64,000 nt of DNA, taken from positions 124,001 to 188,000 of the forward strand of contig NZ_KE386941.1 in NCBI RefSeq assembly GCF_000429705.1. The letters run 5' to 3'. This stretch comes from Alteribacter aurantiacus DSM 18675 (GTDB taxonomy: Bacteria > Bacillota > Bacilli > Bacillales > Salisediminibacteriaceae). Below the pieces are notes generated by a model. The model saw nothing but the letters and a program-made list of their open reading frames with translations, did not search any database and was not told the origin of the DNA. This document shows positions 25,257 through 32,920 of the stretch, in pieces (position 1 is the first letter of the stretch; each line of letters opens with the position of its first letter). A program made the translations under genes and the position numbers.

Positions 25257-25508
25257 ATGACAAAACAACGATGGATTTGGCTCATTGCGATTCTCCTTAT
25301 TTTTACAGGAGGGTTGCTTCTTTACCATACGATTCAAGCTCCGGCGCTTCTTTTATCTTTGCCCTATCACTTATTGATTATTGGGATCATGTTTTTCGTG
25401 TGGGCAAGATTTGAGTGGCAAAAAGGGAATAGGAAGCTTTCGTATTTGTTTATTGCGATTGCAGTGTACTCATTAACTGCATTTGCCTTTACAACAATCG
25501 TTCTTTAA
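25257..25508 (+). CDS. Small membrane protein (paralogue 2)
   Basis: An 83-residue membrane protein with three hydrophobic segments, paralogous to the gene at 24928 (shared HLLIIGI, FxVWA and W-K core, same segment spacing). The ribosome site CAGGAG stands 8 bases before ATG 25257. No function can be assigned. A terminator follows directly, and the GntR gene starts after it with its own promoter. Confidence 0.7.
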   Translation: MTKQRWIWLIAILLIFTGGLLLYHTIQAPALLLSLPYHLLIIGIMFFVWARFEWQKGNRKLSYLFIAIAVYSLTAFAFTTIVL

Positions 25509-25541
25509 ATCGGTCTTCCTTGAGAGGGCCGGTTTTTTTTG
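25508..25541 (+). terminator. Terminator after the small membrane genes
   Basis: AATCGGTC pairs with GGCCGGTT (with G-U pairs) and is followed by a run of eight T. Confidence 0.7.
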
Positions 25542-25576
25542 CTTTGAAAAAATATCTGAATTTTTCACACTTAGTA

Positions 25577-25605
25577 TTGACTTTGGAATAATATGACTGT
25601 AGTAT
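25577..25605 (+). promoter_or_regulatory. Promoter of the GntR-ABC operon
   Basis: TTGACT (25577-25582) and TAGTAT (25600-25605) are separated by 17 bases. Confidence 0.6.
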
Positions 25606-25612
25606 CTTAGTT

Positions 25613-25632
25613 AGTTAGTTGAGTAACTAACC
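25613..25632. promoter_or_regulatory. Probable GntR/YtrA-type operator
   Basis: GTTAGTT (25614-25620) and AACTAAC (25625-25631) form a perfect 7-base inverted repeat around GAGT, immediately downstream of the -10 box. It is well placed for autorepression by the GntR protein encoded next. Confidence 0.7.
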
Positions 25633-25639
25633 AAATGAC

Positions 25640-26035
25640 ATGGATGAAAAAGTTGGTGAAAAATTGAAGAAAATGATTGATGAGAACCGACCGATTTTTC
25701 AACAAATTAAAGAATGGGTCGAGGAAGACATCTTAGACGAAGCGCTAAAAGAAGGTGACAAACTTCCTTCCACAAACGAGCTTGCTAAGTTTTATAAAAT
25801 TAATCCAGCTACGGCGCGTAAAGGAATTCAGGCTTTGGTGGATGAAGGATTGATCTTTAAACGGAGAGGAATTGGCATGTTTGTTGCTGAGGGGGCAAAA
25901 AAGAAGCTTATGGCAAAACGGAAAGAAGAGTTTTTTACCGAGTTTGTGAAGCCTCTTGTAAAAGAAGCCAAGCGAATCGGGATGGAGAGGAATGAGCTTT
26001 CAGAACTGTTATCTAAGGGAGTGGATGAAGAGTGA
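25640..26035 (+). CDS. GntR-family (YtrA-type) regulator
   Basis: A short GntR repressor of the YtrA subfamily: a winged helix-turn-helix (about 14-85; key segment LPSTNELAKFYKINPATARK) with only a short C-terminal helical tail, 131 residues in all. Such proteins usually repress the ABC transporter operon they belong to, often in response to cell-envelope stress. The start is uncertain: ATG 25640 has no ribosome site, and ATG 25673 (MIDENRPIF) better matches family N-termini. It overlaps the next gene by four bases (GTGA). The inverted repeat at 25613-25632 is its likely operator. Confidence 0.88.
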   Translation: MDEKVGEKLKKMIDENRPIFQQIKEWVEEDILDEALKEGDKLPSTNELAKFYKINPATARKGIQALVDEGLIFKRRGIGMFVAEGAKKKLMAKRKEEFFTEFVKPLVKEAKRIGMERNELSELLSKGVDEE

Positions 26036-26919
26036 ATGAGCATGTGGTAAAAATTGAGGGGTTAACGTATTTTCACAGTAAACAAGCGAAAGGTCTCGAC
26101 AGTGTCAGTTTAACGTTAGAAAAAGGAAAGGTTTATGGGCTGTGGGGTAGAAACGGAGCGGGAAAGACAACGCTCATGAAAGTGTTGGCCGGCTTTTTTA
26201 GACCCGACGAAGGAAGTGTAAAGCTATTCTCAGAAGCTCCTTTTGAAAACCGCAATGTATTGAAAAAAATGTGCTTCATTCAAGAGAATCATCCTCTAAA
26301 CCCAGCGTGGAAAATTAAAGATGTGTTACGAGTCGCGTCTTATTTTTACCCTAAATGGGACGAAGAACTAGCTGCCCATAGTTTACGGGCTTTTTCGTTA
26401 GATGGTAAAAAACGTGTGAAAACCTTATCAAAAGGGATGAAAACGGCTGTCGCTTTAACTGTTGGTTTAGCGAGCCGAGCGGAATTCACCGTGTTCGATG
26501 AACCAACAAATGGTCTGGATGCAGCTGTCCGTGAAGTGTTTTATGACTTATTGGTAACGGAACTTGAAGAAGGGGATCGCACGTTTTTGTTGTCTACGCA
26601 CTTTATTCAAGAACTACAGTCGTTTATTGAAGAGATGATCGTCATGGATCAAGGAAAGCTCGCCCTTCAAAAATCAATGGAAACCATTCGAGAAGGTGCC
26701 GTTTATGTGACTGGTTCGAAGGAGGCGCTTGGGGTATACCTGACTCACCGTGATGTATTGGAAACGAAGTCACTCGGTAACACCGTTTCCCTTCTAGTAG
26801 AAAAGGAAAGTGAGTTATGGCAAGAGCTTCAGGACGTAGAGAGCATGAACGAAGTACCGAGCCTTCAGGAGTACTTACTTCGCAAAACGGACCGTAAGAA
26901 AGAGGGAGTGGGAGCATGA
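26032..26919 (+). CDS. ABC transporter ATP-binding protein
   Basis: ATPase of 295 residues from an ABC-2 type exporter. Walker A is GRNGAGKTTLMK (about 39-50), the signature is LSKGMK (a variant of LSGGQ), Walker B is FTVFDEPTNGLDA, and the switch histidine lies in STHFIQEL. The GTG start at 26032 overlaps the GntR stop (GTGA), with AGGGAGTGG upstream. It pairs with the membrane protein gene that overlaps its end. Regulator, ATPase and permease in this order resemble ytr-type envelope-stress transporters. Confidence 0.92.
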   Translation: MNEHVVKIEGLTYFHSKQAKGLDSVSLTLEKGKVYGLWGRNGAGKTTLMKVLAGFFRPDEGSVKLFSEAPFENRNVLKKMCFIQENHPLNPAWKIKDVLRVASYFYPKWDEELAAHSLRAFSLDGKKRVKTLSKGMKTAVALTVGLASRAEFTVFDEPTNGLDAAVREVFYDLLVTELEEGDRTFLLSTHFIQELQSFIEEMIVMDQGKLALQKSMETIREGAVYVTGSKEALGVYLTHRDVLETKSLGNTVSLLVEKESELWQELQDVESMNEVPSLQEYLLRKTDRKKEGVGA

Positions 26920-27620
26920 GAGAAGTAATAGGGTTATGGCACATGGTTTGGCTTGAAATGAGAAGTTCATTTTTGTACTTCTTTGCCATATTATTTGGTG
27001 TCGTGAGCATCGGAATTGTGTATACAGCGATTAACCAGTCAGACCAAGTGTTCTTTCAGACTAATGCGGCTGTGTATCTTTACTTTGCGATTATCGGGAG
27101 TTACTTATATCGTCTCGTTTTAACATATGGATCGTCTTTTGGTGCCACTCGGAAGCAACTCTATATAGGTGTAGTCGCGAGTGCTGTGGTGCTAAGTGTA
27201 CTCGGTGCCTTTATCCACACTGTTGTGTTTCTTGGTCTTGAACAGTTGACGCTGTGGCAAGCAGAAGAAATGAACCTTTCCCATTTTACGGCATTCATGG
27301 CTGGGGAACAAACCGTTTTGATAATGTTTGCAGTCGATATGGCGATGCTCATTATGATTATGTCACTGGGATTTGCAGCCTCTGTGATTCATTACCGATT
27401 TGGTCTTGTGTCTCTGATAATTGGTGGTGGAGTGATTGGTCTCTCTGTCATTATTCCAGAAGTACGTGAAGCGATTTGGCTAAATGTTTTCAACATTTTC
27501 TTGGTTCGTGGGATTTGGGAGATCACAGGTGCTGTGCTAGCAGTAGCGGTGGCTGGCTTCGTTCTACCATATTTCTTGGTAGGAAGACTGAATCTGTACT
27601 TTAATGAAAAATCTGCCTAA
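26916..27620 (+). CDS. ABC-2 type permease subunit
   Basis: Integral membrane protein of 234 residues with about six hydrophobic segments, encoded in four-base overlap (ATGA) with the ATPase gene, so it is its membrane partner. The N-terminal segment (WHMVWLEMRSSFLYFFAILF) enters the membrane at once, as in ABC-2 permeases, and the YGSSFGATRKQLYIGVVASA stretch is typical of their first loop. The substrate is not known. A short gap of about 96 bases with the inverted repeat ACACT...AGTGT (27659-27674) follows before the second ABC pair. Confidence 0.8.
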   Translation: MREVIGLWHMVWLEMRSSFLYFFAILFGVVSIGIVYTAINQSDQVFFQTNAAVYLYFAIIGSYLYRLVLTYGSSFGATRKQLYIGVVASAVVLSVLGAFIHTVVFLGLEQLTLWQAEEMNLSHFTAFMAGEQTVLIMFAVDMAMLIMIMSLGFAASVIHYRFGLVSLIIGGGVIGLSVIIPEVREAIWLNVFNIFLVRGIWEITGAVLAVAVAGFVLPYFLVGRLNLYFNEKSA

Positions 27621-27716
27621 ATAGATCTTAAATGGGGGATGTGTCTGAGCCTTACACAACACTGACGTAAGTGTAAATAAATCAATAATTGGTGGAATCA
27701 CAAAAGGAGTGGAAAT

Positions 27717-28568
27717 ATGGCAAACCTTTTAGAAGTTAAAAATATTAGTAAATCGTTTGGTGATAAAGCTGTTTTAAAGGATATTTCGTTCAATGTCCCT
27801 GCAGGGTCCATCGTTGGGTTTATCGGAGATAATGGGGCAGGTAAATCCACAACATTTAAATCGGTCCTTGGGTTAACGTCTACGGACAATGGCTCAGTTA
27901 AGATATTAGGCAAAGAGGATCCGAGTAAACATTCAAGAATGAAAGAAGAGATTGGGGTCGTGTTTGATGCTATGAATCTGCCTTCACAATTGACAATAAA
28001 GCAGCTTGGTAACGTATTAAAGAAAATGTATGACTCATGGGACACAGACAACTTTAATCGTCTGGTTGAGGCGTTTTCTCTACCTTTGGATAAAAAGGTC
28101 ATCACCTTTTCTCGAGGAATGTCAATGAAGCTGTCGGTGGCTATTGCCTTATCGCATGACGCAAAGCTACTACTTTTAGATGAAGCTACAGGTGGACTTG
28201 ATCCCTCATCTAGATCAGAATTGCTTAGTGAATTAGAACGATTTGTAAGAGAAAAGAACGGTGGGATATTACTTTCCTCACATATCATGAGTGATGTGGA
28301 GAAAATAGCTAGTCACCTCGTTTTTATTAAACAGGGTGAGATCATATTAAATGATGAAATAGAAGAGGTGTTTGAAAAGTATGGTTTGGCTGATGTCACT
28401 GCTCACCAGCTAAGTCTAATTGATGAAGAATGGATTGTGGCGAAAAAAGACCAAGACTCACACTATCGTGTACTCGTTTCAGATAAAGAGAAGTTGCCAA
28501 CTGTAGTAAAGTCTAAACGAATTTCTATGGAAGAACTTACGATCTTTTTAACGAGGAGTGAAAAATAA
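27717..28568 (+). CDS. ABC transporter ATP-binding protein
   Basis: Second ATPase of the locus, 283 residues. Walker A is GDNGAGKSTTFK (about 36-47), the signature segment is FSRGMSMKLSVAIAL, Walker B is LLLLDEATGGLDP, and the H-loop is SSHIMSDVEK. It resembles bacitracin/YtrB-like exporter ATPases. The ribosome site AAAGGAGTGG precedes ATG 27717. The permease gene begins directly after its stop. Probably part of the same envelope-stress module as the GntR operon, either by read-through or under its own promoter. Confidence 0.92.
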   Translation: MANLLEVKNISKSFGDKAVLKDISFNVPAGSIVGFIGDNGAGKSTTFKSVLGLTSTDNGSVKILGKEDPSKHSRMKEEIGVVFDAMNLPSQLTIKQLGNVLKKMYDSWDTDNFNRLVEAFSLPLDKKVITFSRGMSMKLSVAIALSHDAKLLLLDEATGGLDPSSRSELLSELERFVREKNGGILLSSHIMSDVEKIASHLVFIKQGEIILNDEIEEVFEKYGLADVTAHQLSLIDEEWIVAKKDQDSHYRVLVSDKEKLPTVVKSKRISMEELTIFLTRSEK

Positions 28569-29222
28569 ATGTCAGCTCTTTTATTAACCAATTACTATCT
28601 GGTTTATCGTAGTTTCTTTGCCTACGCGGGATTGGCCCTCCTATTGTCCATGCTACTCTTTTATTTTGGAAACGATTCAATGTTAAGCATGGTTGCTTTA
28701 CTAGTTATATTGTTAGTTTCGATGCCAGGTCTTGAAGTCATCAAGCACGAAGGAAAATCGGGTTATGACAAATACGTACTTACCTTGCCGGTCAGTAGGA
28801 ACCAAATCGTAAAAAGTCACTATTTTTTTTACTTTATTGTGGTGGTGTTAGGAAGTGGATTATCGTACGGAGTCTTTCTTGTATATAACGTCGTTTCAAG
28901 TACACCTGTCGATGCGATCTTTACGACAGTTGCATTAGGAATTTTCATCGTCTTATTTATAGGAGCGGTTGCTTACCCACTTCTCTATATGTTAGGTGCG
29001 GAAAAATCGGACGCCATTTTGCTTGGTGGGGCTATGGGCGGACTAATTGTTACTTTCGGATTGCGAAATACGGTCGGCTATATAGCAGAACAACCGCTGA
29101 TCTCGAATTTAAACATAGACCCTACTTTAACCATGGCCATTGCCTATACGGTTTTAGGAGTTATGATTTATATCCTTTCATTTTTCATCGCAACTTTCAT
29201 CTATAATAGAAAAGAATTCTAG
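28569..29222 (+). CDS. ABC-2 type permease subunit
   Basis: Membrane partner of the ATPase encoded just upstream: 217 residues with about six hydrophobic segments. The stretch HEGKSGYDKYVLTLPVSRNQ (residues 59-78) is the conserved cytoplasmic loop of ABC-2 transporter permeases of the YtrC/D-like group. It starts at the base after the ATPase stop, with the ribosome site GAGGAG inside that gene. Closed by a terminator. Substrate unknown. Confidence 0.85.
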   Translation: MSALLLTNYYLVYRSFFAYAGLALLLSMLLFYFGNDSMLSMVALLVILLVSMPGLEVIKHEGKSGYDKYVLTLPVSRNQIVKSHYFFYFIVVVLGSGLSYGVFLVYNVVSSTPVDAIFTTVALGIFIVLFIGAVAYPLLYMLGAEKSDAILLGGAMGGLIVTFGLRNTVGYIAEQPLISNLNIDPTLTMAIAYTVLGVMIYILSFFIATFIYNRKEF

Positions 29223-29279
29223 CAAGCAAAAAGGAAAGGTGAAGAGTAGAACAACAGGAAGCAGTTTAATCCTTCATTT

Positions 29280-29320
29280 TAAAAAGAGGGCCGCCCTGGC
29301 TGAGTTGGGCGGTCCTTTTC
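29280..29320 (+). terminator. Terminator of the ABC operon
   Basis: AGAGGGCCGCCC pairs with GGGCGGTCCTTTT with a T-rich end. Confidence 0.8.
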
Positions 29321-29364
29321 AAGGGGAAGCAATCTATTAGATCACCGGTATGATAGCCGGAAGA

Positions 29365-30639
29365 TCACGCTTGTTGAGATTTTACTGCTTCAGGTGCGAA
29401 GTTTTCCGGATAACCGTAGCTTCCGTGCTCACTCATATCAAGACCTAAAAGCTCTTTCTCGCGAGATACGCGGAGTCCGCTAACCATTGGTCTGATCAAA
29501 AGAAGGAATCCGTATGATGCGATAAAAGCAAAGGCTCCACAAGCGACGACACCAATGGCTTGAACGCCGAGTTGTGTAAAACCGCCGCCGTATAAAAGTC
29601 CGGCACTTCCGCCGTTCATGGCTGCTAGTTGAGGAGTGGCGAAGAAACCAGTAGACAACGTTCCCCAAACCCCGGCTACACCGTGAACAGAAAGAGCGTA
29701 GATGGGATCGTCGATGCCTTTTTTCTCGAAAAATTTCATGCTGAAATGAACGATAATTCCGGCTACAAAACCGATAAGAACGGCTGCCCAAGGAGCTACG
29801 AATGCACAAGAAGCGGTAATAGCTACAAGTCCGGCAAGTGTTCCGTTCAACATGGTTGGAACGTCCGCTTTTCCGCGGTCAACCCATGTAATAAATAACG
29901 CTGCGATCGCACCTGCAGCTGCAGCAAGCTGTGTATTAAGAGCTACATAACCAAAGAACCCGTCAGCTACTTCAAGTGTACTACCTGCATTAAATCCGAA
30001 CCAACCAACCCACAGGATCAATACACCAAGGACTGTGTAAACCTGGTTGTGACCACTTAACGGATTTGAAGATCCATCCGCGTTGAATTTTCCAATACGA
30101 GGCTTAAGAAGAATCGTCGCGGCCAATGCTGCCATGGCACCAGTCAAATGAACAACTGTCGATCCGGCAAAGTCTTGTTTATCAAGGCCTGCTAACCAAC
30201 CGCTACCCCAGATCCAATGTGCAACAACAGGATAAATGAATGCAGTAAACACGACGGCGAAAATAATATAAACCGAAATCTTTGCTCGTTCTGCAAATCC
30301 ACCAAATGCAATCGCCAATGCGATACCGGCAAAAGCGAGCTGGAACATAAAGTCAACCGATCCCATTAATCCATCAGAGACGGCTGTGAAATCACCAAAG
30401 AAAAAGTCTGACATTCCGATAAAGGCATTTCCTTCACCGTAAATGAATCCATATCCTACAGCCCAAAATGCAAGGGACGCAATACCAAACGCAAAGATGG
30501 ACTTACCAGCCGTATGTCCTGCGTTCTTCATTCTTGTGGATCCTGCCTCGAGAAGAATAAACCCGCCCTGCATTAAAATAACAAGTACTGTCGCAAAAAT
30601 GACCCATACATTATTCATGAGAAAAATACTATCTTCCAT
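29365..30639 (-). CDS. amt: Ammonium transporter
   Basis: Amt/Rh family ammonium channel, 424 residues with eleven membrane segments. Family segments seen are GGFILLEAGSTRMKN near the N-terminus, DFAGSTVVHLTGAMAALAAT, WVGWFGFNAGST and HGVAGVWGTL, which carries a pore histidine. The start is ATG 30639 with AAAGGGG upstream; an adjoining TTG is less likely. The usual partner glnK is not adjacent; the tandem P-II-like gene at 20140 belongs to another operon. It gives nitrogen uptake when ammonium is scarce. Confidence 0.96.
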   Translation of the reverse strand: MEDSIFLMNNVWVIFATVLVILMQGGFILLEAGSTRMKNAGHTAGKSIFAFGIASLAFWAVGYGFIYGEGNAFIGMSDFFFGDFTAVSDGLMGSVDFMFQLAFAGIALAIAFGGFAERAKISVYIIFAVVFTAFIYPVVAHWIWGSGWLAGLDKQDFAGSTVVHLTGAMAALAATILLKPRIGKFNADGSSNPLSGHNQVYTVLGVLILWVGWFGFNAGSTLEVADGFFGYVALNTQLAAAAGAIAALFITWVDRGKADVPTMLNGTLAGLVAITASCAFVAPWAAVLIGFVAGIIVHFSMKFFEKKGIDDPIYALSVHGVAGVWGTLSTGFFATPQLAAMNGGSAGLLYGGGFTQLGVQAIGVVACGAFAFIASYGFLLLIRPMVSGLRVSREKELLGLDMSEHGSYGYPENFAPEAVKSQQA

Positions 30640-30796
30640 CAAATTCGTTCCCCTTTCAATGTTGCTGTTTTTTTACAGTTTAGTCTTGTGACAAGGAGGT
30701 GACTACAAACCGGTCAGATTATGTGACAAACTTTTTAGAAAATTAAGAATAATAGGGTGGGACTATTGGAGTAGTGAGGAATGGTAGATGAGAGGG

Positions 30797-30910
30797 AGAT
30801 GCGTCTGTTTCGTGGTTCTATCAGTCTATTTCGGTGGCTCATGCGTCTGTTTTGTGTGTGTATGCGTTGATGTCTTGATATATGCGTCGGTATCTGTCAC
30901 TTGTCGGTCA
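30797..30910. repeat. Array of ~21-base ATGCGTCTGTTT phrases (family V)
   Basis: Phrases of the form TATGCGTCTGTTTYGTG, anchored on the G of GTCTG, fall at 30803, 30824, 30845, 30866 and 30886 (spacings 21, 21, 21, 20). The sequence is unlike the other arrays, but the spacing is the same. It lies in the 598-base gap between amt and pfkA together with the family I array at 31038. Confidence 0.75.
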
Positions 30911-30988
30911 TTCGACAAACATTTGAATTTCGCCGTGTTCATCACGTTTACCTCTGAATGCTCAATTGACTCTGGAATCCTGGTCGCA

Positions 30989-31023
30989 AATGAAAAACGC
31001 CTCCCCGCAGAGTGGGAGAGGTA
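30989..31023. repeat. Decayed copy of the pfkA terminator
   Basis: AAAAACGCCTCCCCGCAGAG with GTGGGAGAGG resembles the true pfkA terminator at 31199-31230 (AAAAAACGCCTCC with GGAGGCG). It may be a decayed duplicate or a second terminator for pfkA on the minus strand. Confidence 0.4.
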
Positions 31024-31037
31024 AAGGGTGAGGTAGA

Positions 31038-31177
31038 TTTATCAATCGACTTTGGGATTTATTAATCGAGTTCGTCTGTTTATTCATCAACTTTGAGATT
31101 TATTAATCGAGTTGTGGCGTTTGTTCATCGACTTCGGGATTTATCAATCGAGGTCAGCCGTTGCATCATTGACTTCC
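31038..31177. repeat. Array of alternating 20/21-base phrases (family I)
   Basis: Seven phrases start at 31038, 31058, 31079, 31099, 31120, 31140 and 31160. Two forms alternate: form A is TTTATCAATCGACTTTGGGA (20 bases) and form B starts TTTATTAATCGAGTTSG (21 bases). The array is therefore three A/B dimers of 41 bases plus a partial copy. Confidence 0.85.
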
Positions 31178-31198
31178 TTGCCTATGAGGACATTCCAA

Positions 31199-31230
31199 AT
31201 AAAAAACGCCTCCCAAAAGTAGGAGGCGTC
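31199..31230 (-). terminator. Terminator of pfkA
   Basis: On the minus strand GACGCCTCC pairs with GGAGGCGTT around TACTTTT, followed by TTTTTA. It ends 8 bases after the pfkA stop. Confidence 0.85.
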
Positions 31231-31237
31231 ATACAGA

Positions 31238-32197
31238 TTAAATTGAAAGTTCGATAGCCAAAGTATAAAGCTCTTTAATATCCTCATTTTCTTTTTGCTT
31301 CAACACGTAATCGAAATCGTGGGAGGAGATTTGATTTTTTTCAAGTCCAAGTGCTTTGCCTGATTCACCGTTCATAAGCATTTCCACTGCCCGTGCACCA
31401 AGGCGTGAGCCAAGGAGGCGATCGAAAGCGGAAGGAGAGCCGCCTCGTTGAACGTGCCCCAAAATGGTAACACGTGTATCAAAGTTTGTTTTTTCTTGAA
31501 TGAAGCGACCGATTTCTTCACCGCTACCGGCACCTTCTGCGGCAATGATAATCGAATGTTTTTTCCCACGTTCGAATCCGTCTTGGATTCGCTGGAGCAT
31601 ATCATCTCGGCTTGACTCGACTTCAGGGAGAAGGATGCTTTCTGCCCCGCCACCTAGACCACACCATGCGGCAATGTCACCTGCGTCCCGTCCCATCACT
31701 TCTACCACGTAGGTGCGCTCGTGTGAGGTTGCGGTGTCACGAATTTTATCAATGGCATCGATGACCGTGTTGATGGCTGTATCAAATCCAAGTGTATAGT
31801 CAGTTCCGCGAATGTCGTTATCGATTGTACCCGGAATTCCGAGCGTTTTAATACCGTGATTATGTAAGATTTGAGCGCCACGATAGGATCCATCGCCACC
31901 AATGACAACAAGGCCTTCGATTCCATGTTTTTTTAACACATCCAGAGCTTGGGCTTGTCCTTCTTCTGTTTTGAAGCGTTCGCTTCGAGCAGAGTAGAGA
32001 ACCGTTCCTCCTCTGTGGATGATGCTCCCAACGTCTTTTAAGGCAAGTTTTTTGATGTCGTTTTCCATTAACCCTTCAAAACCGCGGTAAATTCCGTACA
32101 CCTCGTGATTATGATAAATGGCTTTTTTCACGACGGCTCGAACACCGGCGTTCATGCCGGGAGAGTCGCCTCCACTTGTCATCACTGCAATTTTCAC
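31238..32197 (-). CDS. pfkA: ATP-dependent 6-phosphofructokinase
   Basis: The committed step of glycolysis: fructose 6-phosphate plus ATP to fructose 1,6-bisphosphate. The 319-residue length is that of the Bacillus enzyme. Motifs seen are TSGGDSPGMNAGVRAVV (ATP site, about 8-24), the VIGGDGSYRGA loop, the catalytic segment PGTIDNDIRGTDYTLGFDTA (Asp at PGTID) and HVQRGGSPSAFDR. The GTG start at 32197 has AAAGGGTGAT just upstream. It stands alone here, without pyk, which in many Bacillaceae lies next to pfkA, so this could be a relocated or second copy. Confidence 0.95.
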   Translation of the reverse strand: MKIAVMTSGGDSPGMNAGVRAVVKKAIYHNHEVYGIYRGFEGLMENDIKKLALKDVGSIIHRGGTVLYSARSERFKTEEGQAQALDVLKKHGIEGLVVIGGDGSYRGAQILHNHGIKTLGIPGTIDNDIRGTDYTLGFDTAINTVIDAIDKIRDTATSHERTYVVEVMGRDAGDIAAWCGLGGGAESILLPEVESSRDDMLQRIQDGFERGKKHSIIIAAEGAGSGEEIGRFIQEKTNFDTRVTILGHVQRGGSPSAFDRLLGSRLGARAVEMLMNGESGKALGLEKNQISSHDFDYVLKQKENEDIKELYTLAIELSI

Positions 32198-32218
32198 GTT
32201 ATCACCCTTTCCTAATTA

Positions 32219-32251
32219 AACAAGCAACTCTAAACGTGAGTTGCTCGTTTC
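32219..32251 (-). terminator. Hairpin between the 32293 gene and pfkA
   Basis: CAAGCAACTC (32221-32230) pairs with GAGTTGCTCG (32238-32247). Read on the minus strand, TTTAATT follows, so it probably terminates the small upstream gene. Confidence 0.55.
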
Positions 32252-32292
32252 TTCTATAATATTATGATAGCGCTTTCTACCATTGAAGGCTA

Positions 32293-32550
32293 CTACTCTA
32301 TCTCAAAAATAATGAGTTCTTTTCCCGATTCAAGAAGATAGTCTTCATACACTTCTTCCAAAACCGTGACGTTAGAGGTCGTTACTTGCTTTTTTAGGTA
32401 GACAAAATCTCCATTAATATAGTACTCGGAACCATCCGTGCCGGAAATGGTAAGAGCAGGCGTGCGATCCGTTTCATTAAAAGGCGTTTCGCTAACATAC
32501 ATATAGTCCACCTGAGAGGTGAAAAGGATAACGATGTACAATGTATTCAT
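32293..32550 (-). CDS. Hypothetical small protein
   Basis: An 85-residue protein that I do not recognise. The first nine residues are hydrophobic (MNTLYIVILF), too short for a signal peptide. The remainder is beta-rich and acidic (ISGTDGSEYYINGDFVYLKK, then LEEVYEDYLLESGKELIIFE). A ribosome site, AAAGGAATC, precedes ATG 32550, and a hairpin follows the stop, so it is probably a real gene. Upstream lies a long gene-poor stretch. Confidence 0.55.
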   Translation of the reverse strand: MNTLYIVILFTSQVDYMYVSETPFNETDRTPALTISGTDGSEYYINGDFVYLKKQVTTSNVTVLEEVYEDYLLESGKELIIFEIE

Positions 32551-32920
32551 ACAAATGATTCCTTTCGTAGCATGTTTGTCGGTCTTAGATAATGTATGTA
32601 ATCAAGGTACGGCTTGTATAAACGAAATCATTAATAAAAAATATTTGGGTGCCAAGCACTTTGTGAAATAGGTTACACGGTGCCTGACCCTGTGTTCACC
32701 AAATCACATGCGGATAGGCACCACGGAGTATCTTTTTTATATGAAGTGTCGTTATTAGGAGATACTTGAAGGTATCTTGAGAATATACGGGATGATTGGC
32801 GCTTACATTGGTTTTTCGATTTCTTAGATTATCTGGTACAATTTAATATGTTTGCGACGGAGTGGTTTTCGTGAGAGTCGAAAACCAAAACTATAAAATC
32901 ATATGAAAGAGGTGCAGTTT
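32551..32920. other. Gene-poor stretch before the SulP gene
   Basis: Apart from the 31-base repeat pair at 32648-32710, I see no gene or clear terminator. A promoter for the SulP gene is expected near 32800-32860; TGGTACAATTTAAT at 32833-32846 offers TACAAT as a -10 box. Confidence 0.45.
32648..32710. repeat. 31-base GTGCCTGACCC repeat (family VI), two units
   Basis: GGTGCCAAGCACTTTGTGAA (32648) and GGTGCCTGACCCTGTGTTCA (32679) are exactly 31 bases apart. Related units lie at 34926-34985, 36151-36235 and 63545-63620. Confidence 0.7.
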
